Source of the DNA: Mycolicibacter sinensis | GTDB taxonomy: Bacteria; Actinomycetota; Actinomycetes; Mycobacteriales; Mycobacteriaceae | Direction: 5' to 3' | NCBI RefSeq assembly: GCF_001667945.1 | Contig: NZ_LZJK01000009.1 | Location: 1 to 42,256 of the forward strand | DNA: 42,256 nt | Shown: piece by piece, positions 24,728 through 31,221 of the stretch | How the letters are laid out: every line of letters starts with the position of its first letter | How positions within the stretch are numbered: the stretch's first letter is position 1 | The notes under the pieces: model-generated | The model's database searches: none | What the model saw: the letters and a program-made list of their open reading frames with translations, nothing else | Told to the model about the DNA's origin: nothing | Position numbers and translations under genes: made by a program

Positions 24728-25551
24728 CACTCGCCGGTGAACTTCGGCGTGCGCTTGCCCATGATGGCGCCGATGCCCTCCAGCAGGTCCTTGGACGCCA
24801 AAAACGCCGAGTTCCACGCCGCGACGTAGCGCAGGCTGGCCGCCACCCGGTCGGTGCGCTGCTCGTCGAGGACGTCTTTGACCCCGGCCACGGTCAGCGG
24901 CGGGTTGGCGGCGATTTCGGCGGCGGTGGCGTGTGCGGCGGCCAGGCAGGCCTCGGCGTCGTCGTAAACGTCGTTGACCAGGCCGATCTTCTCCGCCCGG
25001 GCGGCGTCGATGTCCTTGCCGGTCAGCGCCAGCTCGCGCAGGTGCCCGTCGGACAGGATCAGTGGCAGCCGGGCCAGGCTGCCGACGTCGGCGACGATGG
25101 CCAGCTTGACCTCGCGCACGCTGAACTTGGCGTCGGCCGAGGCGTAGCGGATGTCGACCGCTGAGATCAGGTCGACGCCACCGCCGATGCACCAGCCCTG
25201 AATCGCCGCGATGGTCGGGGTCCGGCAGTCGGCGACCGCGGTGATCGCACCCTGCATGCGCTGCAGTTCGCGGTGGAAGTCCGCCCGCGGCCGGGCCAGC
25301 GCCCCCTCGGCCAGCATCGGCGTCATCGTCCCGCCCATTGCGGCCAGATCCAGCCCGTAGCTGAAGTTCTTGCCGGAGCCGGTCAGCACGATCGCTCGCA
25401 CGTCGCGGTCGGCGTCGAGCGTGGCGAACACCTCCGGCAGCTCCGACCAGAACGCCGGACCCATCGCGTTGCCCTTGCCCGGGCCGATCAGGGTCACCTG
25501 GGCGACGTGGTCTTTGATCTCGACGGTGACGGATTCATACGACTCTGTCAT
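24727..25551 (-). CDS. echA21: EchA21-like crotonase, probably a dienoyl-CoA isomerase
   Basis: A 274-residue crotonase-fold protein, orthologue candidate of EchA21 (Rv3774), which is usually called an enoyl-CoA hydratase. The active site looks instead like delta3,5-delta2,4-dienoyl-CoA isomerase (ECH1): Asp127 in GGGVDLIS, Glu147 in VREVK and Asp155 in ADVGSLARLP. Their spacing, 20 and 8 residues, equals that of Asp176, Glu196 and Asp204 in rat ECH1. The oxyanion-hole loop is FSYGLDLAAM. This enzyme shifts double bonds during beta-oxidation of odd-position unsaturated acyl-CoA. The start is ATG 25551, with TACGGT 6 nt upstream. It heads the operon with SMR, tesB and lipE and is divergent from the Rv3773c-like gene with only 22 bp between. 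Confidence 0.9.
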   Translation of the reverse strand: MTESYESVTVEIKDHVAQVTLIGPGKGNAMGPAFWSELPEVFATLDADRDVRAIVLTGSGKNFSYGLDLAAMGGTMTPMLAEGALARPRADFHRELQRMQGAITAVADCRTPTIAAIQGWCIGGGVDLISAVDIRYASADAKFSVREVKLAIVADVGSLARLPLILSDGHLRELALTGKDIDAARAEKIGLVNDVYDDAEACLAAAHATAAEIAANPPLTVAGVKDVLDEQRTDRVAASLRYVAAWNSAFLASKDLLEGIGAIMGKRTPKFTGE

Positions 25552-25557
25552 AGGTGA

Positions 25558-25567
25558 ACCGTAGCCT
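25558..25567. promoter_or_regulatory. Back-to-back leaderless promoters sharing two bases
   Basis: On the minus strand TACGGT (25563 to 25558) is 6 nt from the echA21 ATG. On the plus strand TAGCCT (25562 to 25567) is 6 nt from the ATG at 25574. The two -10 hexamers overlap at the TA of 25562-25563. Neither gene has a Shine-Dalgarno. Confidence 0.6.
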
Positions 25568-25573
25568 GGGAAC

Positions 25574-26149
25574 ATGGCCCATGATCTGCGACCCGGTCCC
25601 GACGCGCCCCCCACCGACGAGCTGGCGGGTGCCGAAGCCACCCTTGCGGTGCTGGCGCAGGTGCTGCACCACATCGGCAGTGACGAACTGTCCAATCCGA
25701 CGCCGTGCTCGGAATTCGACGTCGCGCAGCTGACCGAGCATCTGCTGGGCTCCATCACCCTCCTCGGCGGCGCGGCCGGCGCGCAGTTTCCGGCCCGCGA
25801 GGCCACCGAGTCGCCGGAACGGCAGGTCATCGCCGCGGCCCGGCCCGCGCTGGACGCCTGGCACGGCCGTGGCCTGGACGGCACCGTCACCATCGGCTCG
25901 AATGAGTTCCCGGCGAGGGTGGCTGCGGGCATTCTGGCGGTCGAATTCCTGGTGCACGCCTGGGACTATGCGACGGCGACCGGCCGCACCGTGCAGGTGC
26001 CCGAACCGCTGGCCGAGTATGTGTTGGGGCTGGCGCAGGCGATCATCACGCCGGAGGGCCGGGTCCGGGCGGGATTCGACGAGCCCGTCGCGGTGCCCGA
26101 CTCCGCGCCGGCCCTGCAGCGGTTGATCGCATTCACCGGGCGGTCATAG
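25574..26149 (+). CDS. Rv3773c-like DinB-fold protein (TIGR03086 type)
   Basis: A 191-residue protein of the mycothiol-dependent maleylpyruvate isomerase/DinB-like family (TIGR03086). Its marks are NPTPCSEFDVAQLTEHLLG near 41-59 and FLVHAWDYATATGR near 126-138. His56, His128 and Asp131 are candidates for the metal site. The family is thought to use divalent metal and sometimes mycothiol; the reaction of this branch is unknown. It starts at the ATG 25574, 6 nt behind TAGCCT, without a leader. It is divergent from echA21, matching the Rv3773c/echA21 arrangement in M. tuberculosis. Confidence 0.85.
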   Translation: MAHDLRPGPDAPPTDELAGAEATLAVLAQVLHHIGSDELSNPTPCSEFDVAQLTEHLLGSITLLGGAAGAQFPAREATESPERQVIAAARPALDAWHGRGLDGTVTIGSNEFPARVAAGILAVEFLVHAWDYATATGRTVQVPEPLAEYVLGLAQAIITPEGRVRAGFDEPVAVPDSAPALQRLIAFTGRS

Positions 26150-26190
26150 CCCCGCAACCTGCACGCCAATCCGGCTTTGCCTAGGCCGCC

Positions 26191-26196
26191 TACCGT
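26191..26196 (+). promoter_or_regulatory. -10 element of the TerC-family gene
   Basis: TACCGT ends 9 nt before the ATG at 26206, giving no leader or a leader of only 2-3 nt. This leaves no room for a manganese riboswitch such as yybP-ykoY. Confidence 0.4.
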
Positions 26197-26205
26197 GGGT
26201 GGCAC

Positions 26206-27120
26206 ATGGACATTGCCGGTTGGGTATGGGGGCTGACGGTCGTCGGCCTGGCCGGGCTGGTGGTTTTCGACTTCGTCTTCCACGTCCGCGAGCCGCACGT
26301 GCCGACGCTGAAGGAAGCCGCGGTCTGGTCCGGCGCCTACGTCGGCGTCGCGGTGCTGTTCGGGGTCGGCATGCTCGTGTTCGGCGGGGCCGACGCCGGC
26401 TCGGAGTACTTCGCCGGCTACGTCACCGAGAAGGCGCTCTCGGTGGACAACCTGTTCGTCTTCTTGGTCATCATGGCCAGCTTCCGGGTGCCGCGCGAGG
26501 ATCAGCAGAAGGTGCTGCTGTTCGGGATCACCCTTGCCTTGGCCGCCCGGACCGGCTTCATCTTTCTCGGCGCGGCGCTGATCAACACGTTCTCCTGGGT
26601 CTTCTACTTCTTCGGGCTGATCCTGCTGGTGACGGCCCGCAACATGTTGAAGGCTCCCCGCGGGGAAGCGTCCCACCTCGCCGCCGATGGCGTCGTCCGG
26701 CTGGCGAAGAAGGTCGTCGCGGCCCCGATGCTGGTGGTGATGACCGCGATCGCCGGCACCGACGTGCTGTTCGCCCTCGACTCGATCCCGGCGATCTTCG
26801 GTCTCACCCAGAACACCTACATCGTGTTCACCGCGACGGCGTTCTCCCTGCTGGGCCTGCGCCAGCTGTACTTCCTGATCGACGGCCTGCTCGACCGGCT
26901 GGTCTACCTGTCCTACGGCCTGGCGGCGATCCTCGGATTCATCGGGGTGAAGCTGATCCTGCACGCGCTGCACGAAGACGGCGTCGGCGTCATCGAGGTC
27001 GGCACGGGCCCGTCGCTGCTGGTGATCATCGGCGTGCTGGTGGTCACCGTGGTCGCCTCATTGCGCAGCGGTTCCAAGGAGGCCGCCCAGAGTGAACGCG
27101 AGCGGGTTCCAGTGGCTTAA
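26206..27120 (+). CDS. TerC/Alx-family integral membrane protein
   Basis: A 304-residue membrane protein with about eight or nine helices. The signature EKALSVDNLFVFLVIM (about 75-90) holds the conserved acidic residues, and the second conserved box is GTDVLFALDSIPAIFGLTQ (about 184-202). Family members TerC, Alx and MeeF-type proteins are linked to tellurite resistance and manganese export or metal loading of secreted enzymes. The N-terminus DIAGWVWGLTVVGLAGLVVFDFVFHVRE matches the Alx subgroup. The stop codon overlaps that of the opposing 62-residue gene (TTAA). Transport of Mn2+ is a family-level inference. Confidence 0.9.
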   Translation: MDIAGWVWGLTVVGLAGLVVFDFVFHVREPHVPTLKEAAVWSGAYVGVAVLFGVGMLVFGGADAGSEYFAGYVTEKALSVDNLFVFLVIMASFRVPREDQQKVLLFGITLALAARTGFIFLGAALINTFSWVFYFFGLILLVTARNMLKAPRGEASHLAADGVVRLAKKVVAAPMLVVMTAIAGTDVLFALDSIPAIFGLTQNTYIVFTATAFSLLGLRQLYFLIDGLLDRLVYLSYGLAAILGFIGVKLILHALHEDGVGVIEVGTGPSLLVIIGVLVVTVVASLRSGSKEAAQSERERVPVA

Positions 27121-27305
27121 GCGCGGTCGCCTTCGGTGTCGTCGAAGAACCGCCACTGGCCGTCGAGATCGACCTCCATCCGCCACCCCAGTTCGGAGTT
27201 ATCGGCCTTGACGTCGACGAACCAGGCGTGCGCGTCTTCGGCACTGGCGATGTCTTTGGTGGCCACGACGTCGCCGTGGGGGTCCAGCACTCGGTAGGTA
27301 GACAT
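27117..27305 (-). CDS. Small hypothetical protein, 62 residues
   Basis: A short acidic protein: MSTYRVLDPHGDVVATKDI, then SAEDAHAWFVDVKADNSELG and WRMEVDLDGQWRFFDD. The alternation of charged and aromatic residues suggests a small beta-rich fold. I do not recognise the family. It reads as a real gene because codon positions are GC-biased in the normal way, it fills the gap exactly, and its stop overlaps the terC-like stop by four bases. Nothing in the sequence indicates its role. Confidence 0.7.
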   Translation of the reverse strand: MSTYRVLDPHGDVVATKDIASAEDAHAWFVDVKADNSELGWRMEVDLDGQWRFFDDTEGDRA

Positions 27306-27328
27306 GCGTGGCAGGGTTCCCGCCGTTT

Positions 27329-27346
27329 GCCACGCTTAAGCGTGGC
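27329..27346. terminator. 18-nt perfect palindrome at a gene end
   Basis: GCCACGCTTAAGCGTGGC spans the stop codon of the gene ending at 27336. It could be a short terminator hairpin or a protein-binding site upstream of the 62-residue gene that starts at 27305. Confidence 0.4.
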
Positions 27347-27815
27347 GCTCCACCCGCTCCAGGTAGAAGTAGAAGTAGCGGCCGTTATCGAGCACGCCCT
27401 TGCCGTTCATGATGCCGATCACGGTGTCGTCGTCGACGCGCTTGAAGTGGTCGTGGGTGGGCTGGCCGTCGTAGACCATGGTGGCCACCACCTCGCCGCG
27501 GAACTCCTCGGCCCACAGACTGGCCTCGCCCTTGCCGAGGCGGGTGTTGGAGAACTTGTTGCCGTTCTCGTCGAGGCAGACCAGCGGCTGCACGTCGGTG
27601 ACCGAGTTGAACGTCTTGCCGAACCAGCGCGCCTTCTCCAGCAGCCCGTTCATCTTGTGGCCGGTGACGAACTCACCGCCGCGCCACTCGCCGATCATGC
27701 CCTCGACGGTGGCCGGGGGCAGCGTCGCCCAGAACTCGTCGAGCTCGGCGTCGGCGATGGTGTCGGTGCGCTGTTTGAGCGCGGTGAACGTCTTGCGGGC
27801 CAGTTCGTCGCTCAT
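27336..27815 (-). CDS. GXWXG/DUF4334 domain protein
   Basis: A 159-residue protein with the GXWXG box at MIGEWRGGEF (about 41-50) followed by the GHKMNGLLEKARWFGKTF region, then the DUF4334 part with DHFKRVDDDTVIGIMNGKG and a YFYFYLERV end. This pair of domains is common in actinobacteria and its function is unknown. I chose ATG 27815 because the family begins there. The upstream open frame (27816-27884) only translates two copies of a palindromic direct repeat that look like control sites. The gene is downstream of the SRPBCC gene on the same strand, but the repeats suggest its own control. Confidence 0.85.
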   Translation of the reverse strand: MSDELARKTFTALKQRTDTIADAELDEFWATLPPATVEGMIGEWRGGEFVTGHKMNGLLEKARWFGKTFNSVTDVQPLVCLDENGNKFSNTRLGKGEASLWAEEFRGEVVATMVYDGQPTHDHFKRVDDDTVIGIMNGKGVLDNGRYFYFYLERVERHA

Positions 27816-27833
27816 GTGCCTGCCTTTCTTTGC

Positions 27834-27889
27834 CGAACGTGAAGCCAACTTCACGCTCGCGGTCGAACGTGAAGCCAACTTCACACTCG
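27834..27889. repeat. Two direct repeats, each with a GTGAAG-CCAA-CTTCAC dyad
   Basis: A 26-bp unit occurs at 27834-27859 and 27864-27889 with one difference. Each contains a 16-bp dyad GTGAAGCCAACTTCAC. The spacing is 30 bp, near three helical turns, so two bound dimers would face the same side. The pair sits 19 bp upstream of the DUF4334 gene start. Confidence 0.7.
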
Positions 27890-27903
27890 GCGGTGGTATG
27901 GAC

Positions 27904-28317
27904 TCACCCGGCCTTCTTCACGGCCCGCTTGAGACCGAACAGCAGCACGTTGGCCAGCACCGCGGCCACCCCCGGCAGCGGATTGTCGGCGCTGATGGTG
28001 TAGCTGATCTCGGTGCCCGATCCCGACGGCCGCAGCACCACATCGCCGACATAGTTGCGAAACGGGATGCCCGAGACGCCCCGGTAGCTCAGCCGCTGAT
28101 CCGGCTCGAACGCGATGATCTCCTCAACCAGCGGCGCCATCCCCGGCACCGCCTTGATACGACGCTGGGCGCCGACACCATTGGGCTCGGGGGAGCCGGG
28201 CCGGGCCAGGGTGATCTGCAGGCCGGGCGCCCAGGCGGACATGCCCTCGTAGTCCGAGAGCACCGCCCACACCCGGGCCGCGGGCGCGGCGACGGTGGCG
28301 GTAGCGGTCGCGTGCAT
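27904..28317 (-). CDS. SRPBCC-fold (polyketide cyclase-like) protein
   Basis: A 137-residue START/SRPBCC-type protein. It begins with the usual ATVAAPAARVWAVLSDYEGMSAWAPG strand-helix pattern, contains YRGVSGIPFRNYVGDVVL in the middle, and ends with a C-terminal helix rich in LLFGLKRAVKKAG. The fold forms a deep hydrophobic pocket for lipids or polyketides; the ligand here is unknown. Its Shine-Dalgarno GAGGAGG overlaps the hisC2 stop codon, so it is the second gene of a hisC2 operon. The ATG at 28317 is the only sensible start. Confidence 0.87.
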   Translation of the reverse strand: MHATATATVAAPAARVWAVLSDYEGMSAWAPGLQITLARPGSPEPNGVGAQRRIKAVPGMAPLVEEIIAFEPDQRLSYRGVSGIPFRNYVGDVVLRPSGSGTEISYTISADNPLPGVAAVLANVLLFGLKRAVKKAG

Positions 28318-28328
28318 AGAGTTCCTCC

Positions 28329-29375
28329 TCAGCGGTACGCCTGAGCGAACCGTAACAGCGCGTCGTTTTCCTCCGGCGCGCCGATGGTCACCCGCACCCC
28401 GTCGGCGCCGTACGGGCGCACCACGATGCGGGCCTCCGCAGCCGCGGCCACGAAGTCAGCGGTGCGCTCGGCCAGCGGCAGCCACACGAAGTTGGCCTGC
28501 GAATCCGGCAACTCGAACCCGGCCTCCCGCAGCGCCGCGCCGACCCGGACCCGTTCAGCGACCACCGCATCGGTGCGGGCCAGCAGCTCGTCGGCGGCGT
28601 CCAGTGAGGCGATCCCGGCGACCTGCGCCACGGACGACACCGTGAACGGCACGTAGACCTTGCCCAGTGCGGTGATGATCTCCGGGTCTCCGACCGCATA
28701 GCCCAACCGCAGCCCAGCCAGCCCGTAGGCTTTCGAAAACGTCCGCAGCACAACCACGTTCGGGTATTTGCGGGCCAGTCCCAGACTGTCGGGCACCATG
28801 CCGTCGCGGATGTACTCGACATAGGCCTCGTCGATGGCGACCAGGATGTGCGGCGGCACCGCGGCCACGAACCGGGCCAGCGCGTCGGGGTCGACGACGG
28901 TCGAGGTCGGATTGTTCGGGTTGCAGACGAAGATCAGCCGGGTGCGGTCGGTGATGGCGGCCAGCATCGCGTCCAGGTCGTAGGTGTGCTCACGCAACGG
29001 CACCTGCACCGGCACGCCGCCGGCGGTGCGCACCTGCAGCGGGTAGATCTCGAAGCTGCGCCAGCCGAACACCACCTCCTCACCCGCGCCGGTGCTGATC
29101 TGGATCAACTGTTGGCACAGGCTCACCGACCCGGCGCCCGCGGCGACATGCTGCGGGGCGAATCCGACGTGTTCGGCCAGCCGGGCCCGCAGCGCGGCGT
29201 AGCCGTTGTCCGGGTAGCGGTTGGTCCCGGCCAGGGCTTTCTCGACGGCCTTGACGACGCTGGGCAGCGGCGGCAGCACCGTCTCGTTGCTGGCCAGCTT
29301 GATCGAGCCCGGCACCGTCTTGCCCTCGACGTAGGCCGGCAATGCGGCGATCTCCGGGCGCAGGCGGGCGGTCAC
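28329..29375 (-). CDS. hisC2: Histidinol-phosphate/phenylalanine aminotransferase HisC2
   Basis: A 348-residue PLP-dependent fold type I aminotransferase that closely follows M. tuberculosis HisC2/Pat (Rv3772). It transfers amino groups to imidazole-acetol phosphate or phenylpyruvate. The internal aldimine lysine is Lys215 in TFSKAYGLAGLR. Asp182 (AIDEAYVEY) contacts the PLP nitrogen, and CNPNNPTSTVV (151-161) holds the cofactor asparagine. I chose GTG 29375 over ATG 29387 because TATGCT lies 7 nt before the GTG, and the ATG falls within that hexamer. The start VTARLRPE also equals the remembered MTARLRPE. An SRPBCC gene follows directly, with its ribosome site on the hisC2 stop. Confidence 0.92.
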   Translation of the reverse strand: MTARLRPEIAALPAYVEGKTVPGSIKLASNETVLPPLPSVVKAVEKALAGTNRYPDNGYAALRARLAEHVGFAPQHVAAGAGSVSLCQQLIQISTGAGEEVVFGWRSFEIYPLQVRTAGGVPVQVPLREHTYDLDAMLAAITDRTRLIFVCNPNNPTSTVVDPDALARFVAAVPPHILVAIDEAYVEYIRDGMVPDSLGLARKYPNVVVLRTFSKAYGLAGLRLGYAVGDPEIITALGKVYVPFTVSSVAQVAGIASLDAADELLARTDAVVAERVRVGAALREAGFELPDSQANFVWLPLAERTADFVAAAAEARIVVRPYGADGVRVTIGAPEENDALLRFAQAYR

Positions 29376-29382
29376 GGACCAC

Positions 29383-29388
29383 AGCATA
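29383..29388 (-). promoter_or_regulatory. Leaderless -10 of hisC2
   Basis: TATGCT on the minus strand, 7 nt before the GTG at 29375. No Shine-Dalgarno is present. Confidence 0.5.
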
Positions 29389-29463
29389 TGTGCGCCGGTG
29401 GCCGCCGCATGAACCCGCGGTTTCGAAGCCGGGGCATTGATCCGGTACCCTCAACGAGTTCGA

Positions 29464-29551
29464 GGAGGCGTGCCAGAGCGGCCGAATGGGACTCACTGCT
29501 AATGAGTTGTCCTCTTACCGGGGACCGGAGGTTCAAATCCTCTCGCCTCCG
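29464..29551 (+). tRNA. tRNA-Ser (anticodon GCU)
   Basis: A class II tRNA. Acceptor stem GGAGGCG with CGCCTCC, anticodon stem ACTCA/TGAGT with anticodon GCT, a long variable arm (TGTCCTCTTACCGGGGACC), and T loop TTCAAAT. Discriminator G at 29551 is followed by an encoded CCA (29552-29554). It reads AGC and AGU serine codons. It is 43 bp before tRNA-Arg and may be co-transcribed with it. Confidence 0.95.
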
Positions 29552-29594
29552 CCACGGTCGAGCTTGCTCGTCCGAGCAGTACAACTGAAGACCG

Positions 29595-29667
29595 GCGCCC
29601 GTAGCTCAACGGATAGAGCATCTGACTACGGATCAGAAGGTTGGGGGTTCGAATCCCTTCGGGCGCA
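29595..29667 (+). tRNA. tRNA-Arg (anticodon ACG)
   Basis: A 73-nt class I tRNA. Acceptor GCGCCCG with CGGGCGC, D arm GCTCAACGGATAGAGC, anticodon stem TCTGA/TCAGA with anticodon ACG (wobble inosine expected), T loop TTCGAAT and discriminator A. CCA is not encoded. It reads CGU, CGC and CGA codons. The membrane-protein cluster lies immediately downstream on the other strand. Confidence 0.96.
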
Positions 29668-29686
29668 CAAAAGAATTTCGGCGTTC

Positions 29687-29739
29687 ACTCTGCGCCTAGG
29701 GCGGGAAAGTGCGAGTGGGTTACGCCGTGGGCGCAGAGT
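29687..29739. terminator. Hairpin between tRNA-Arg and membrane cluster
   Basis: Outer 10-bp arms ACTCTGCGCC and GGCGCAGAGT enclose a 33-nt centre with an inner GGCG/CGCC pair. On the minus strand the centre contains AACCCACTCGCACTTT followed closely by CGCCCT, the same order as in the hairpin at 22227. It is placed to end both the tRNA transcript and the membrane-protein operon. Confidence 0.65.
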
Positions 29740-29752
29740 CAACCGGCCGAGT

Positions 29753-30478
29753 TCACCGTGGCGCCGACGCATCCGGCGAGAACCAAGCCTGCTTGGCCTG
29801 CCAGGACCGGGCCAGCCCGTAGGCGAAGATCGTCACGGACAGGCAGATGCAGGCCCAGATCGCCGGCCCGGCGTAGCCGCCCCACCAGATCGAGATGATC
29901 GCGATCAGGCAGGCCACCACCGTCAGCAGCATCGACGCCAGATACAGGTTGACCGTCGTCCTGGCCCGCGGATCGTGCCGCAGGGCCAGCATCAGCCGAC
30001 CGACGTAGCCGCTGAGGTAGAGCACGATGCCGCACGCGGCCACCTCGTAGGCGGTCAGCCACCCATCGCCGGTCAGGCTGGCGAACATATCGGGCTCATG
30101 GCCGCGTTCGATCTTGACGAAGCTGGCCAGCAACACCACGACGGCCAGCCCCACCGGCAGCTGTAGGTGTTTGCGCATGAGCGGGCGCACCTGATCGGGA
30201 TCGGCCAGCCGCACCAGCATGTGATAGATGTTCGCGATCACCGCCACGATCAGACACAGGCCGCCGAGCAGATGCTGGACATTCCACATTCCCAGCCACT
30301 GGTGCAGCACGGGGCTGAGTTCGGCGCCGGCCCACGGCGACAGCAGCACCAGCGAACAGCCCTCCATCGCGATCGCGAAAGTGGCGGCGGCCTCCCAGCG
30401 CGACCACCAGGTGTCGCGGCGTACCCACAGGCTGTAGAGGATCACCGCGAGGGTGGCGGTGATGAATACCGATGTCAT
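29753..30478 (-). CDS. Seven-helix membrane protein, paralogue 3 of 3
   Basis: A 241-residue membrane protein and the last of three tandem paralogues. It shows the common pattern: MTSVFITATLAVILYSLWVRRDTWWSRWE, a third helix ending ANIYHMLVRLADPDQ, a basic loop after helix 5 (LRHDPRARTTV), and a C-terminal ARSWQAKQAWFSPDA. Basic residues fall after helices 1, 3, 5 and 7, giving an outside N-terminus and cytoplasmic C-terminus by the positive-inside rule. ATG 30478 overlaps the upstream stop as ATGA. In helix 3 it has LGGLCLIV where the paralogues have GH(L/I)C. I do not recognise the family; no enzyme motif is seen. Signal sensing or transport are both possible. Confidence 0.82.
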   Translation of the reverse strand: MTSVFITATLAVILYSLWVRRDTWWSRWEAAATFAIAMEGCSLVLLSPWAGAELSPVLHQWLGMWNVQHLLGGLCLIVAVIANIYHMLVRLADPDQVRPLMRKHLQLPVGLAVVVLLASFVKIERGHEPDMFASLTGDGWLTAYEVAACGIVLYLSGYVGRLMLALRHDPRARTTVNLYLASMLLTVVACLIAIISIWWGGYAGPAIWACICLSVTIFAYGLARSWQAKQAWFSPDASAPR

Positions 30479-31212
30479 TGCGCACCGATCGCCGTGCCGC
30501 CCCCCGAGGTGAACCATGCGCTCTTCGCCTGCCAGGATCGCGCCGACCCGTAGGCGAAGGTCCCCACCGACAGGCAGATGCACGTCCAGATCGCCGGGCT
30601 GGCAGCACCGCCCTCAACCCACGCCGAGCCGATCACGATCAGACAGCCGGCGGAGGCGAACGTCATCGACACCAGGTACAGGTCGATGGTCGATTTGGCC
30701 CGCGGATCCTCTCGCAGCGTCAGCATCAGCCGGCTGACGTAGGCGCTGAGGTAGAGCAGCACGGCGCAGCCCACCACCTCATAGGCGATCAGCCAGGAAT
30801 CGGTGTGTGCGGCAGCGAACAGGTCCAGGCGGTACTCCTGGTCGGCGAGCAGATAGGACGGCACCATCAGCGCGACGCCGAGCCATACCGGGACAGTCAG
30901 ATGGCGGCGCATGATCGAGCGCACCTGTGCGGGATCAGCGAGGCGCACCAGCATGTGGTAGATGTTCGCCACGACGGCCGCGATCAGGCACAGGTGGCCG
31001 AGCATCTGCTGCACGTTCCACACTCCCAGCCCGCGGCGCAGGATCGGGCCGATTGCGGTAGCGCCCCACGGCGACATCAACAGCAGCGCACCGGCTTCCA
31101 GCACCAGTGCCAGTGAGGCGGCGGCCTCCCAGCGCGACCACCAGGTGTCGCGGCGAATCCACGAGCTGTAGGCGATCAGCGCCAGGGTGGCAACGATGAG
31201 TACCGACGTCAT
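30475..31212 (-). CDS. Seven-helix membrane protein, paralogue 2 of 3
   Basis: A 245-residue paralogue of the flanking genes: MTSVLIVATLALIAYSSWIRRDTWWSRWE, VWNVQQMLGHLCLIAAVVANIYHMLVRLADPAQVR, LREDPRAKSTIDLY and ARSWQAKSAWFTSGG. It has seven predicted helices and the same positive-inside pattern. It is closer to paralogue 3 than to paralogue 1, for example in RLADPxQVRxxMRxHL, so it and its downstream neighbour are probably the youngest duplicates. It starts 9 bp after the end of paralogue 1 and overlaps paralogue 3 by 4 bp, so all three are one operon. No catalytic motif was found; family unknown to me. Confidence 0.83.
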   Translation of the reverse strand: MTSVLIVATLALIAYSSWIRRDTWWSRWEAAASLALVLEAGALLLMSPWGATAIGPILRRGLGVWNVQQMLGHLCLIAAVVANIYHMLVRLADPAQVRSIMRRHLTVPVWLGVALMVPSYLLADQEYRLDLFAAAHTDSWLIAYEVVGCAVLLYLSAYVSRLMLTLREDPRAKSTIDLYLVSMTFASAGCLIVIGSAWVEGGAASPAIWTCICLSVGTFAYGSARSWQAKSAWFTSGGGTAIGAQ

Positions 31213-31221
31213 GGCGCGCTC

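Noticed and set aside
26150..26205. Manganese riboswitch before the TerC-family gene
   Set aside because: Only 56 bases separate the genes and the likely transcript start is within a few bases of the ATG.
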